A stretch of 64,000 bases of DNA. It comes from BP-133 sp040756995. Lineage in GTDB: Bacteria > Actinomycetota > Acidimicrobiia > IMCC26256 > BP-133. This document shows, piece after piece, positions 17,362 to 26,445 of this stretch. The notes beneath the pieces are model-generated. The model made no database searches. It had not been told where the DNA came from and saw nothing but the letters and a program-made list of their open reading frames with translations. Position 1 is the first letter of the stretch; the number at the start of each line of letters is the position of its first letter. Made by a program: the position numbers and the translations under genes. The DNA is taken from NCBI GenBank assembly GCA_040756995.1, contig JBFLYK010000020.1, forward strand, positions 1 through 64,000, given 5' to 3'.

Positions 17362-18609
17362 GTGAGCATGGCCCTGGTGGACGGCCCGCCTGAGCGAGCC
17401 GCCGCGGTCGCTGCCGCGTTGCAGGCTGAAGGCTTCCAGAAGGTCTTCGACCGTCCTGAACCCACCCATTCGGACAGGACCCGGCGGTCGGCCCGGATCA
17501 ATTGCTATGTGCAACTCTCCCGGGAGGCTCGGCTCGGAAACGGCGAGCCGGGGCCGGCCGGCTCGCGCATGCACGACCTTCTGGCCCGGGTCGACGCTCT
17601 TTCCGCAGTGACGCCGCTGCTTGCTGATCACGCCGGCGTTCTTGTCGTCGCTGACGATCCGGCTGATCCGGCCCGCGTCGGCGATCCCCGCCTGCGCCAG
17701 GCGCTCCGCCTCCTGACCGAGGCCACCGTTGCCGGCTCCGGTGTGACTGTCAGCGTCGATGTGGTCGTGCACTCCCGATCCCCCGGAGAGATTGCCGCCG
17801 CTGCCGCCGACCTGACGCATGGCCTCTCCTCTCCGATGACCTCGGTCGCTGATCTCGCCGCCGACCGCAGCTACACCGGCTGGCGCGACGAGATCCTGAG
17901 CCTTACCGCGACAAGCGATGTGACGTATTTCGGTTGGAAGGGCCCTGACGGCGACCAGCGGGTGGCGGTCCTCCGAGGAACGGTACTGTCACCGCTCGCT
18001 GTCCCCTCCGGTGCGAGCCTCGCTTGGGGCAAATCCGGCTCGGCCGCCCGTCAACTCGCCCGAACCCTGCTGGCCGAGACCCTCGGGCCCGACGCGCGAT
18101 GCTCCGCTTGCGACGACCAATCGGACTGCCCGACGTGCGAAACCAGCGGGCTCAACGACTGGGCCCGAGCCCTCGCCGACGTCTTGGCCGACGATGTCGT
18201 CCGCCACCTTCCCGCCGCCGGCTTCGAACTGCCCGCCTCGGACGTCAAGGCCTGGATCCAGCGATCCCGCATCAATACTTCACAGACCCGAACTGAGACC
18301 CGTGGGCCAGAGATACATGCGCCACCACGCCACTCCGTCGACCCGCCGGTCGATCGCGCCGATCCGCCTTCCGCCGCCGCGTCGGCCAAGCGGACGGCGG
18401 GCCCTCGTCTCCGCCCCCGGGCACAAGGCACCGCAAGGTCCGCCCGCAGCGGGGTCTGGACGGCCGTCGGTTCCCCGGACGAGCCCTGTCCTCGGTGTGG
18501 CGGCAGGACGAGCACCTGCCTGGTCTGTGGAAACAGCGGTTTGCACGCCGATGTCGGGACGGCATTGCCCGCCCACCGGCCGACCAACTTCTCGCCACGC
18601 ACATGCTGA
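17362..18609 (+). CDS. DUF6166-like two-domain protein with zinc-ribbon-like tail
   Basis: A 415-residue protein of unknown function. Residues about 1-175 are an alpha/beta domain (VLVVADDPADPARVGD). Residues about 185-300 match the DUF6166 pattern as I recall it: YFGWKGPDG, LSPLAVPSGASLAWGKSGSA, AARQLARTLLAE, then a Cys-rich CSACDDQSDCPTC insert before the last helices. The C-terminal tail is disordered but holds CPRCGG...CLVCG, another metal-ribbon candidate. GGAGG six bases before GTG 17362 sets the start. It is the first gene after the IS21 insertion, whose right edge lies 182 bp upstream. Confidence 0.65.
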   Translation: MSMALVDGPPERAAAVAAALQAEGFQKVFDRPEPTHSDRTRRSARINCYVQLSREARLGNGEPGPAGSRMHDLLARVDALSAVTPLLADHAGVLVVADDPADPARVGDPRLRQALRLLTEATVAGSGVTVSVDVVVHSRSPGEIAAAAADLTHGLSSPMTSVADLAADRSYTGWRDEILSLTATSDVTYFGWKGPDGDQRVAVLRGTVLSPLAVPSGASLAWGKSGSAARQLARTLLAETLGPDARCSACDDQSDCPTCETSGLNDWARALADVLADDVVRHLPAAGFELPASDVKAWIQRSRINTSQTRTETRGPEIHAPPRHSVDPPVDRADPPSAAASAKRTAGPRLRPRAQGTARSARSGVWTAVGSPDEPCPRCGGRTSTCLVCGNSGLHADVGTALPAHRPTNFSPRTC

Positions 18610-18742
18610 CGCTGACCCGCACCGTTGCTGGGCTTCGGGAGGCCTTCGCGTTTACAGTCTCTGCAAACGTAGATCGCAGCGAGCCCAGCCGCTTCCGCTC
18701 CGGGGTTTCGCGGCCACAAGTCACCACCGTGTCGTTGCCGCC

Positions 18743-19423
18743 ATGCCGAAGCGACCACCAGTAGGCTCGCCGCCGGAGGTGCAAGCACTCGTGTCCTGCA
18801 TGCGTGACGAACTCCGCCGCCAGATCACTGGGAACCTGGAACGATTCGAGCGGGTCGGCGATGCAGGCGAGGGTTTTCGGCGCTCGGCGGTGGCGCTGGT
18901 CGTGCTCACCAGCCCGGACGGTCCGCCGTCCTTTCTCCTGACACGGCGGGCGGCGACGCTGCGAGCCCACCCCGGCCAGTTCGCCCTGCCCGGCGGTCGG
19001 CTCGACGGCGACGAATCGGTAGAAACCACCGCGCTCCGGGAACTCCGCGAAGAGGTCGGGCTCAACGTGGATGCCGCCGCAGTTCTCGGCCTGCTCGATG
19101 ACTACGTCACTCACTCCGGATTCGCCATCACACCGGTCGTCGTCTGGGGTGGCGTCGTCGACGACGCCTTCTCCTGGCCCGTCGATCTACGCGAAGTGTC
19201 CGCGGTGTACCGGCTCCCTCTCTCCACGCTCGACCTGCCGGACGCCCCGACAATCGTTCCCGGCGACGATCCCGCTCGGCCTGTGATCCGCATGCCCATC
19301 GCGCCTGGCGTGTTCATCCACGCCCCCACCGCCGCGATCCTCTATCAATTCCGGGAAGTCGCCCTTCACGCCCGCCCCACCCGCGTTGCCCACTTCGACC
19401 AGCCCGGGTTCCTGCGCCGCTGA
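18743..19423 (+). CDS. Nudix hydrolase, CoA diphosphatase type
   Basis: A 226-residue Nudix enzyme. The Nudix box is complete (GRLDGDESVETTALRELREE-VGL). It is preceded by the CoA-pyrophosphatase signature LLTRRAATLRAHPGQFALPGG, so the likely reaction is cleavage of CoA or acyl-CoA to phosphopantetheine and 3',5'-ADP. This fits a neighbourhood rich in acyl-CoA enzymes. An 18-bp imperfect tandem duplication (19409-19444) spans its 3' end and stop. The start is the ATG closest to the conserved region; no strong ribosome-binding site is visible. Confidence 0.87.
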   Translation: MPKRPPVGSPPEVQALVSCMRDELRRQITGNLERFERVGDAGEGFRRSAVALVVLTSPDGPPSFLLTRRAATLRAHPGQFALPGGRLDGDESVETTALRELREEVGLNVDAAAVLGLLDDYVTHSGFAITPVVVWGGVVDDAFSWPVDLREVSAVYRLPLSTLDLPDAPTIVPGDDPARPVIRMPIAPGVFIHAPTAAILYQFREVALHARPTRVAHFDQPGFLRR

Positions 19424-19527
19424 ATCTTCCTGCGGCGCTGATTCCGATGTTTCGGCAGCCGGGCGTTCGGGCCACGGAGCAGCGTCACGGAGTTGACGGC
19501 ACTGGGGCAACGAAGGTGCACCCCATG

Positions 19528-20043
19528 TCAGGCGCGGTAGGACCAGGCGGTGATCTCCGACTGCAGGGTTCGCAGCGCAGCCACCGTGGACGGGAAGTAC
19601 CAGCGAGGCTGATTGGGCCACCGCCAGCTGCGCACGGCCAGTTCACTTTGCCGCCCCGACCACGGGGAGAGCTCCACCACAACGGGAATCGCGCTCCACC
19701 GCCGCGCGAGGCAGCCCTCGAGGATCAACAGTGGCCCCGCTCCCTTGAGGCGGGCGGCTGGTTCGGTGAGCCGGTCCAAGTGAAGCCGTGCGGGTCCGGC
19801 GTCGATCGCCCATCGCCCATCGTGCGAAGCGTCAATGGCCAGCGTGTAGCGCAACCGCAGCGCCCATACCGCGCAAGAAGGGGACAGGTCGAGAACGCGA
19901 GGTGTATACGGGCTCAGCGATCGGCATGCCTGCCACAGACCGGTGGTGGACTCGGGGCTCACTTCGGTCCCCGTGTCCGGTCCAAGTACGCCGCCGCGAC
20001 CGTAGCTTCGAGCGCCTAGGTTCAACAGGCGAAGGTTCACCAT
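19528..20043 (-). CDS. Hypothetical protein
   Basis: A 171-residue frame with plausible protein composition and several Trp (YTLAIDASHDGRWAIDAGPA, then LLILEGCLARRWSAIPVVVE). I do not recognise the family, and the ribosome-binding site upstream of ATG 20043 is weak. It is convergent with the Nudix gene. Confidence 0.4.
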   Translation of the reverse strand: MVNLRLLNLGARSYGRGGVLGPDTGTEVSPESTTGLWQACRSLSPYTPRVLDLSPSCAVWALRLRYTLAIDASHDGRWAIDAGPARLHLDRLTEPAARLKGAGPLLILEGCLARRWSAIPVVVELSPWSGRQSELAVRSWRWPNQPRWYFPSTVAALRTLQSEITAWSYRA

Positions 20044-20239
20044 GATAGGACCGGCCGATGCATCCTGGAAAGGCGCTGGACTAGACGTTTAAACTTGAGT
20101 TCATGCAGAACCTCGAAACGCAAGACCATTAGCCGCTTGGCCCACGAAGGACTCCGACGGCAAGCGCGCCTCCGGCCGGATCCGTTGCGAGCGCTCCAGC
20201 GGGCAACGCCGCCGGGCCGACGCTGAGGTCTGATGCCCG

Positions 20240-20887
20240 TCACCGCTCCCGCTGGCCGAATTGGAAGTGATCCGGCTCGACGACGATGAACAGCGCTGTG
20301 GCCCGGGCCAGAATGTCCGCCCCGTGCCGGGCTTCGGAGGCTACGTAGAGCTTGCGGCCATCGCGCCCCTCCAACCGGCTGCGAAATTCCACCGGCACGT
20401 CGACTGGCACAGGGGCCAGGTATTCGACCGTCAGCCGGGCGGTGTAGGCGGGAGCTCGAGCCAGGGCTAATGCTCCCCCGGTCACGTCGTCGAATACGGC
20501 CGCCACCATCCCCCCGTGGACCCGCCCCGGTGCGCCCTCGAAGGCCGGGCCGAACCGGACGTCGGCCACGATCTCATCGCCTTCCCGGCGAAACGTGACG
20601 TCGGCCGCCGTCGGGTTGCCTGCTCCGGACACTGGCCGCTCGAGGAGCACCGACGAGAAGCCCACCGGGTCCGGGTCAGTGATCAAGGGAAGCCATTCGG
20701 CCACGTCGTCCACTCGGCGCCGTGGCCGCCCTCGCTCCACCTCCTTCACCATCCGGGCCACCTCGGCGGCGATCGGCGCCAGCGTGGTCTCGTCCGCGTC
20801 GTGAGCGACGAGAGCATGCGCCAAATTTCGCAGCGCTTGCGCTGCCTCCTGACGGATCTCGGCGGTGCGGACGCCGTTCGTTTGCAC
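20240..20887 (-). CDS. Hotdog-fold thioesterase (PaaI/4HBT type)
   Basis: A 215-residue acyl-CoA thioesterase candidate. An N-terminal helical extension (about 1-85) precedes the hotdog domain with the hallmark GRVHGGMVAAVFDDVTGGA, then the long strand TARLTVEYLAPVPVDVPVEF. In the family this hydrolyses acyl-CoA to free acid and CoA. GTG 20887 follows GGAGG by seven bases. The upstream gap carries TTTAGAC and TATGTTCAA elements (20951-20968) resembling half-sites near the tetR genes, so it may belong to a TetR-controlled lipid regulon. Confidence 0.85.
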   Translation of the reverse strand: MQTNGVRTAEIRQEAAQALRNLAHALVAHDADETTLAPIAAEVARMVKEVERGRPRRRVDDVAEWLPLITDPDPVGFSSVLLERPVSGAGNPTAADVTFRREGDEIVADVRFGPAFEGAPGRVHGGMVAAVFDDVTGGALALARAPAYTARLTVEYLAPVPVDVPVEFRSRLEGRDGRKLYVASEARHGADILARATALFIVVEPDHFQFGQRER

Positions 20888-21337
20888 GCACTACCTCCGT
20901 TCGGGAAGCGATGGACGGCCCGCCCAGCGCGAGCCCGTTTCCAGTCGACGTTTAGACTATATGTTCAAGCTTCCGGAGGTGGAGCGGACTCGGCATTCAC
21001 GACGGGACCCGGCTCTCTAGAGGAAGGCTCCGGCAGCGGAGGCGGCGGGAATGGGCGGTCGCTACCGGACGCGGGCCCGTCCGGCGCTGGAAGAGGCCTG
21101 GACCCGCGATCCCGCGCCACCTGTCCCGGCTGTCCTTGACCGCCCCCTACGCAGGGTGTAATTCTCACTGGAGCGGGGTACCAACCCCTGGGAGTCGAGC
21201 GAGGAGTGCTGTGACCACGGGAAGGCACCGGCGCAACGGCATCACGCGGGAGGAATCAGCTGCCGACCCATCGCTGAAGCCCATCGCCCGAAGGCGGGCC
21301 GGCCAGCAGCGGCCGCGGCGGTCCTAAAGGGAGCGCA
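20888..21337. promoter_or_regulatory. 450-bp divergent intergenic region
   Basis: Holds the promoters of the thioesterase (minus) and the SRPBCC gene (plus). The AT-rich patch 20948-20968 contains TTTAGAC and TATGTTCAA. No further gene seen. Confidence 0.35.
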
Positions 21338-21811
21338 ATGGAAGTCGAGGTGCAACGGCACGAGCGCATCATGGCCTCGCTCCAGCTCGTGTGGGAGGAG
21401 ATGGGCTCCCTGGAGCAGATCCTGGCCAAGTCGCCGCAGGTCTCCGAGTACGACGTCGCGCCCGGGGGGCAGAAGGCCCGCGGTAAGGCCAAGCTCGCAT
21501 GGGGCCCGGTGAAGTGGACAGTCGAGCTCGAAATCGCGATCGTCGACATCCAGCCCCGTCAGCACCTCACCTTCACCATCGACGGACCGGCCCTTGGCGT
21601 GCACTCCGAGGCCACCATCGAACTGGCGTCGATCGCCGAGAACGAGACCAAACTTGGCTACCAGGGGCATATCGACGTCCGGCACGGTATGGCTGGGCGC
21701 ATGCGGGGCCTCTTCCACGAGATCGCCGAAGACCAGGCCGAGAGCTTGGTCCACCGGGTCAAGGTGAAGGCGGAGCAACGCCGGTTAGCGCAAGAGAAGC
21801 TGCTCAACTGA
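21338..21811 (+). CDS. SRPBCC/START-like ligand-binding protein (CoxG-like)
   Basis: A 157-residue helix-grip protein. The pattern matches the CoxG-like carbon-monoxide dehydrogenase subunit G/SRPBCC family: SLQLVWEEMGSLEQILAKSP, strands GKAKLAWGPVKWTVELEIAI and HLTFTIDGPALGVHSEATIEL, then the long C-terminal helix AGRMRGLFHEIAEDQAESLV. These proteins bind hydrophobic ligands or act in membrane recruitment; no catalytic residue is evident. AGGGAGCGCA before ATG gives a good start. Confidence 0.75.
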   Translation: MEVEVQRHERIMASLQLVWEEMGSLEQILAKSPQVSEYDVAPGGQKARGKAKLAWGPVKWTVELEIAIVDIQPRQHLTFTIDGPALGVHSEATIELASIAENETKLGYQGHIDVRHGMAGRMRGLFHEIAEDQAESLVHRVKVKAEQRRLAQEKLLN

Positions 21812-22107
21812 ACGGCGCAGTGGCGGTCGGCCCAACGGCACTACGGCGCCGACCGGGAGATCGTGCGGTGGCCAGGAGTGCCGCTCGGCCGGTCTCGCCG
21901 AGCGTTGCCATACGATGACGTCGTTTCTGAAGGCGCCGCCACTGGCTCCGGTGTGCGCCGCAGCTGCTGCGTCCCGCACCGAGTCCGCTCGCCGGCAACT
22001 TCAGCCCCAGGGCCGCCCGAGCGCTGCGGCGGACGAGAGCGAGGATCGGACCGTGTCCAGCACGTAGACAAGCGGCGGGTCGTTGTCTCCGACCCACCGC
22101 GACGGCG
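21812..22107. other. Intergenic between convergent genes
   Basis: 296 bp between the SRPBCC and tetR stops. No gene or clear terminator recognised. Confidence 0.35.
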
Positions 22108-22788
22108 TCAGCGGCGGCGGAGTGTTCGGGCCGGCGCCTTGGAGGTCGGCTTCCCTGCTGGGACCGAGCTGCGGAGAAAGGAATCGACGATGGCGGCGAC
22201 GACGGCTGGGGTCAGGGGTTCGGCCGACGCCAGCCGCCGGTACAGGAGCGGGCCCAACAGCTGGGCGACGGCGAGGTCCACGTCGAGTGCGCCGGGGAGG
22301 TCGCCGTCAGCGATGCCGTCCCGGAGGCATTGGCGCAACACCCGGGAGATCTCGGCCACCACGCTGCGCTTGACCCGGGCCAGTCCGGGGTCGTGCAGCG
22401 ATCGTTCCATGAGCACGGCCAGGACGCCGGACAGAGCCGGCGTGCCTAGCTGGCGGCGGAGGGCGTCGGCTTCGGCGACAAGGTCGTGGCGCAGCCGACC
22501 GGAGGGACGGCTGTGGCTCATCTCCGCTTCTCGGCGCAAGACGTCATGGAGCAGATCGGCGCATGACGGCCAGTGGCGGTACACGGTGGCCCGGGCCACC
22601 CCACTGGCCGCCGCCACCCGCAGGTGGGTCACCGCGTCCCACCCCTCGTCGAGGAGCAGGGTCCTGGCGGCGGCTAGGACGGCCGCCCGGGTGCGTTCCA
22701 CTCGGGCGTCGGTGTGGGTCCCGGAGGCGATGGGTTCGCCCCGCTCCTTCTGGCGCATCTCGTTGATCGTACCGAGGACATGCGCCAT
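22108..22788 (-). CDS. TetR-family regulator of the adjacent MFS exporter
   Basis: A 226-residue regulator. The HTH is at about 38-62 (VTHLRVAAASGVARATVYRHWPS), followed by a helical effector domain of the TetR_C_11 type seen with QacA-like pumps. It is unrelated in detail to the TetR subfamily at 11 and 37 kb. It lies back to back with the MFS gene across a 67-bp gap holding a palindrome, the classical arrangement for drug-efflux repression. MRQKER at 22758 is an alternative start. Confidence 0.88.
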   Translation of the reverse strand: MAHVLGTINEMRQKERGEPIASGTHTDARVERTRAAVLAAARTLLLDEGWDAVTHLRVAAASGVARATVYRHWPSCADLLHDVLRREAEMSHSRPSGRLRHDLVAEADALRRQLGTPALSGVLAVLMERSLHDPGLARVKRSVVAEISRVLRQCLRDGIADGDLPGALDVDLAVAQLLGPLLYRRLASAEPLTPAVVAAIVDSFLRSSVPAGKPTSKAPARTLRRR

Positions 22789-22813
22789 GCAGGTCGCCCG
22801 CCGCTCCCGCTAT

Positions 22814-22835
22814 GAGACATACTGTCTTGTATCTC
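22814..22835. promoter_or_regulatory. TetR operator candidate between tetR and MFS genes
   Basis: Contains the perfect inverted repeat AGACA-TAC-TGTCT (22815-22827) within a wider partly symmetrical block ending TGTATCTC. It lies 21 bp before the MFS start and 26 bp from the tetR start. Confidence 0.6.
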
Positions 22836-22855
22836 CGGCGAGGAAGGACCGGCGG

Positions 22856-24460
22856 ATGCCGTCTCGACAACCAGCAGTTCCCCAGCCAGCGACTTCCCGG
22901 CGCGCCGACGGCGTTCTCGTTCCGACGTGTCTCGCGGTCATGCTCGTCGTCGGCGGAATGACGAGCCTGAACCTGGCGCTTCCCGACATCGGGTTGAGCC
23001 TCGGCGCCGACCAGGCCGAGCTCCAGTGGATCATCGACGGGTATGCGCTGGCCTTGTCGGCCCTGGTCCTGCCCGGTGGGGCGCTCGGTGACCGCTTCGG
23101 CCGCAAACGCGTCATGCTCGTCGGTCTCGTCGTTCTGTTGGCGGCGCTCGCCTGGGGGGCGGGGGCCGGCAGCCCCGGCGAGCTCCTCGGCGCCCGCATG
23201 CTGGCCGGAGCCGGCGCCGCCCTGGTCTTTCCGGCCACCCTGTCGACCATCACCGCCGTGTTCCCCGCCACCCGGCGAGGCCTCGGGATCGCTTTGTGGG
23301 CGGCGTCGGCCACCATCGGCGGGATCGTCGGCCTCATCGGCTCCGGAGCGCTGGTGGAGTCGTACTGGTGGGGATCGGTGTTCGTCGCCACCGGCGCCGT
23401 CGCCCTGGCGACCCTGGTCCTCACCGCCGCCCTCGTCCCCAACACGGCCGATCCCGCCCACGCCCATCTCGACCCGGTCGGCGCGGTCCTCTCCGCGGCG
23501 GCCGTCGGGGGGTTCGTCCTCGGCGTGACCGAAGGCCCGGTGCGGGGCTGGAGTGACGGGCTGACCATGGCGGGCCTGGCCATCGGAGTCACCGCCGCCG
23601 CCGGCTTCGTCCGCTGGGAACTCCGCTGTGAGCGGCCGCTCCTCGACGTGCGGGTGTTCACCCACCGGGGATTCGCCGCGGGCGCCGTGGTGGTGGCCAC
23701 CCAGTTCTTCGCCGTCTTCGGTGTCATGTTCCTCACCGTGCAGTACCTCTCCTTCGTGCTCGGATACGGCCAATTCGCCAGCGGCGTCGCCCTCGCTCCC
23801 CTGGGCGCCCTGTGCGTCCCCACCGCCCTGTTCGCGGAGCCGCTGGCCCGCCGCTACGGGCGAGGTCGCATCAGCGCCGTGGGGATGGCCGTCACCGCCC
23901 TCGGCACGCTGCTCCTGGTGCCCATGAGCGCCGCCAGCAGCTACTGGCAACTCTGCGCCGGACTCCTCGTCATCAGCGCCGGGTTCGGCCTCGCCGCCAC
24001 CCCGGCCACCGCCGCCATCGTCGGCGCGCTGCCCGCCGCCAAACAGGGCGTCGCGTCCGCCATCAACGACGTCTCCCGGGAACTCGGCGGCGCCTTGGGC
24101 ATCGCCGCCATCGGGTCCGCCTTCAACGGCCCCTACCGGGCTCGCATCGCCGCCTCCGAGGCCATCCCGACGCAAGTGACGGGTCTGGCCAAGGACTCCG
24201 TCGCCGCCGGGCTCCACACCGCCACCGCCCTCGGCGAGGCCGGGGCACCCATGGCCCACGCCGTGCGCACCGCCTTCATGCACGGCTGGGGCATCGCCAT
24301 GACCGTCGCCGCCGCCGCCCTGATCGCCATGACCGCCCTCGTCTTCGCCCGCACCCCCAAGGCCGTCGACCACGACCTCCTCGACGAAACCCTTGACCTC
24401 ACCGACGCGTCCCTCGAACCGGGGACCCCCGACGGTCAGGTCCACGCCACGACGACCTGA
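22856..24460 (+). CDS. MFS multidrug exporter, DHA2 (EmrB/QacA) family, 14 helices
   Basis: A 534-residue membrane exporter using proton antiport. Motif A is GALGDRFGRKR between helices 2 and 3. The DHA2 signature WIIDGYALALSALVLPGG and the motif-C-like GGIVGLIGSGALV are present. Hydrophobic segments are consistent with 14 helices. ATG 22856 follows AGGA. Controlled, by position, by the divergent TetR protein. The substrate is probably a small hydrophobic or cationic compound. Confidence 0.92.
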   Translation: MPSRQPAVPQPATSRRADGVLVPTCLAVMLVVGGMTSLNLALPDIGLSLGADQAELQWIIDGYALALSALVLPGGALGDRFGRKRVMLVGLVVLLAALAWGAGAGSPGELLGARMLAGAGAALVFPATLSTITAVFPATRRGLGIALWAASATIGGIVGLIGSGALVESYWWGSVFVATGAVALATLVLTAALVPNTADPAHAHLDPVGAVLSAAAVGGFVLGVTEGPVRGWSDGLTMAGLAIGVTAAAGFVRWELRCERPLLDVRVFTHRGFAAGAVVVATQFFAVFGVMFLTVQYLSFVLGYGQFASGVALAPLGALCVPTALFAEPLARRYGRGRISAVGMAVTALGTLLLVPMSAASSYWQLCAGLLVISAGFGLAATPATAAIVGALPAAKQGVASAINDVSRELGGALGIAAIGSAFNGPYRARIAASEAIPTQVTGLAKDSVAAGLHTATALGEAGAPMAHAVRTAFMHGWGIAMTVAAAALIAMTALVFARTPKAVDHDLLDETLDLTDASLEPGTPDGQVHATTT

Positions 24461-24616
24461 CCCGCGGCACGTGTCATCCCGCCAAGTCACCATGACGCTG
24501 AGCCAAAGGCCACGGGACACGTTCCTGGTCATGCCGTGGTCGAGCACCGGGTTGGACGTTATGTTCAAACTATGGGTTCGATAACCGCGCCGGGCAAACC
24601 TCTGAGCCGGTAGGAG

Positions 24617-25819
24617 ATGGAAGAAGGCGTGGTGGACACGCGGGGGATTTCCGGGAAAGCGGCCATTGTCGGCGTCGGAGAGACCGACTACCTGCGGGGC
24701 GCGGAACAGCCCGTACCGGAGTTGGTCCTCGACGCGTGCATGGAGGCGATCCGGGACGCGGGGCTGCACCCCGGCGACGTTGATGGCATCATCCCGCCGC
24801 CAGGGTATGTCGCCTGGGAGGAGATCGCTGCCCACCTCGGCATTCGGGACGTGCGCTATGCGGTGACGGTCCACCAGGGCGGGGCTGGGCCGACCGCCTC
24901 GCTCCAGAGCGCGGCGATGGCGATCGCCGCCGGGGTGGCGACCACCGTGCTGGTCACCGTGGGGTGGAACGGCTACTCCGCGCTGCGTCCCCGGCCCGAC
25001 GCCCGTCCCACCCGCCGGCGCCTGGAGTTGAGTGGCCTGCAGGAAGCGGCGGCCACCTTCTATGCCCCCTACGGGCTGCGCTCTGCCGCGCAGTGGTACT
25101 CGCTCTATCTCACCCGCTACGTCCGCCACTACGGGGTGGAGCCGGAGGCGGCGGCGGCTGTCGCCCTGGCCTGCCGCCGCCACGCCCAGCTCAACCCCAA
25201 GGCGCTCATGCGAGGCCGGGACCTCACGCTCGACGACTACCTGGCCTCGCCGTTCGTGGCCGAACCGCTGCGCTTGCTCGACTGCTGCCTGGAGACCGAC
25301 TGCGCCGCCGCCCTGGTGCTGACCTCCACCGAGCGGGCCCGGGATCTCCCCCACCCTCCGGTGCTCTACCTGGGTGGCGCCGAGGGTCACCCCTATCCGG
25401 CCGACGAGCTGACCAACCGCACCGACGTGCTGTCCCTGGGCCTGCACGCCGCCGCCCCCCGGGCCTTTGCCATGGCCGGCGTCGCCCCCTTCGACATGGA
25501 TTTCCTCCAGGTCTACGACTGCTTCACCTACGTGGTCCTCCTCCAACTCGAGGCGCTCGGGTTCGCCGAGCCGGGGGGCGCGCCAGAGTTCGTTCGGGAC
25601 GGCACGATCGACCTCGGCGGCCGCTACCCGCTCAACACCCATGGGGGCCTGCTGTCCCAGGGCCACTGCTGGGGGCTCAACCACCTCGTCGAGGCCACCC
25701 GCCAGCTCCGCCACGACGCGGGGGCGGCCCAGGTCGAGGGGTGCGAGCTCGGGCTGGTCACCGGCTATGGCGACCTGGGCGACGGCAGCGTCGCCATCCT
25801 CGCTCGGGGCGGCCGGTGA
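24617..25819 (+). CDS. Thiolase-superfamily (SCPx/lipid-transfer-like) protein
   Basis: A 400-residue thiolase-fold protein of the kind that pairs with DUF35 proteins in steroid, terpene and aromatic degradation. It starts KAAIVGVGETDYLRG, has the nucleophile-loop region (VTVHQGGAGPTASLQSAAMA, where many degradative thiolases have Cys), and ends with NTHGGLLSQGHCWGLNHLVE (active-site HGG and C-terminal GH). No Cys is seen at the usual nucleophile position, so it may be a retro-aldolase-type partner or structural subunit rather than a classical thiolase. ATG 24617 or GTG 24632/24635 can start it. It overlaps the DUF35 gene by 4 bp. Confidence 0.88.
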   Translation: MEEGVVDTRGISGKAAIVGVGETDYLRGAEQPVPELVLDACMEAIRDAGLHPGDVDGIIPPPGYVAWEEIAAHLGIRDVRYAVTVHQGGAGPTASLQSAAMAIAAGVATTVLVTVGWNGYSALRPRPDARPTRRRLELSGLQEAAATFYAPYGLRSAAQWYSLYLTRYVRHYGVEPEAAAAVALACRRHAQLNPKALMRGRDLTLDDYLASPFVAEPLRLLDCCLETDCAAALVLTSTERARDLPHPPVLYLGGAEGHPYPADELTNRTDVLSLGLHAAAPRAFAMAGVAPFDMDFLQVYDCFTYVVLLQLEALGFAEPGGAPEFVRDGTIDLGGRYPLNTHGGLLSQGHCWGLNHLVEATRQLRHDAGAAQVEGCELGLVTGYGDLGDGSVAILARGGR

Positions 25820-26241
25820 GCTCCCCCGGCAAGTACCTGCCGTCCCTCGAGGGCCTCAACCTGGAGTTCCATCGCCGGGCGGTCGAGACCGGCCGGCTGC
25901 ATCTCCAACGCTGCGCCGACTGCGGGGTCTTCTGCCACCCGCCTCGCTATTACTGCCTCGCCTGCTCCTCGCCCGACCGGGAGCTGGTGCCGTCGAGCGA
26001 GCGGGGATCGGTGCACTCCTTCACGGTGAGCCACCGCACCTTCGACCCCGGCTGGGCGGAGGAGACGCCCTACGCCACCGTGGTGGTCGAGCTGGACGAG
26101 GGGCCGAGGGTGATCGGCGCCTTGCGAGGTCTCGATCCCTCCGCCCTCGAACTCGGCCGGCGGGTGCGGGTCGAGGTGGAGCGGCGGGGCGAGGAGTTCG
26201 CCTTCCTCTGGGTGGAGCCAGACAGCGCCGAAGCCGGCTGA
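25816..26241 (+). CDS. DUF35/OB-fold acyl-CoA-binding partner with zinc ribbon
   Basis: A 141-residue protein with a rubredoxin-like zinc ribbon (CADCGVFCHPPRYYCLAC) followed by an OB fold (GSVHSFTVSHRTF...PYATVVVELDEG). Such ChsH2-C/Ltp-partner proteins form complexes with thiolase-like enzymes and present CoA-linked substrates. GTG 25816 overlaps the thiolase TGA, so the two are made in step. All four zinc ligands are present. Confidence 0.9.
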   Translation: MSSPGKYLPSLEGLNLEFHRRAVETGRLHLQRCADCGVFCHPPRYYCLACSSPDRELVPSSERGSVHSFTVSHRTFDPGWAEETPYATVVVELDEGPRVIGALRGLDPSALELGRRVRVEVERRGEEFAFLWVEPDSAEAG

Positions 26242-26445
26242 CCGGACGTCCGGGCGGCCCTGCTGGATGTCGCAAGATGCGACACGCAGGGCGCGAATTG
26301 GGACAGCCAGACGGCGTACCGGACGCGACGATCAGCAGAGGCTTGGGCATCGAGGCCAGCGTCGTGCCGACCCGGCACCAGGAGCGCTGACGGCCCGTGC
26401 CGATGACGGTGTTCAACGAGCCAGAAACCGGGAGGGCCACAGGAC

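Noticed and set aside
18650..18680. Imperfect inverted repeat GTTTACAG...CTGCAAAC before the Nudix gene
   Set aside because: Short with mismatches; no partner site found, so not called as an operator.
19409..19444. 18-bp imperfect tandem repeat at the end of the Nudix gene
   Set aside because: Real (16 of 18 bases equal) but best explained as a simple slippage duplication around the stop codon.
22544..25714. 1056-codon minus-strand frame across tetR, MFS and thiolase genes
   Set aside because: Low-complexity shadow spanning three real genes and a promoter.
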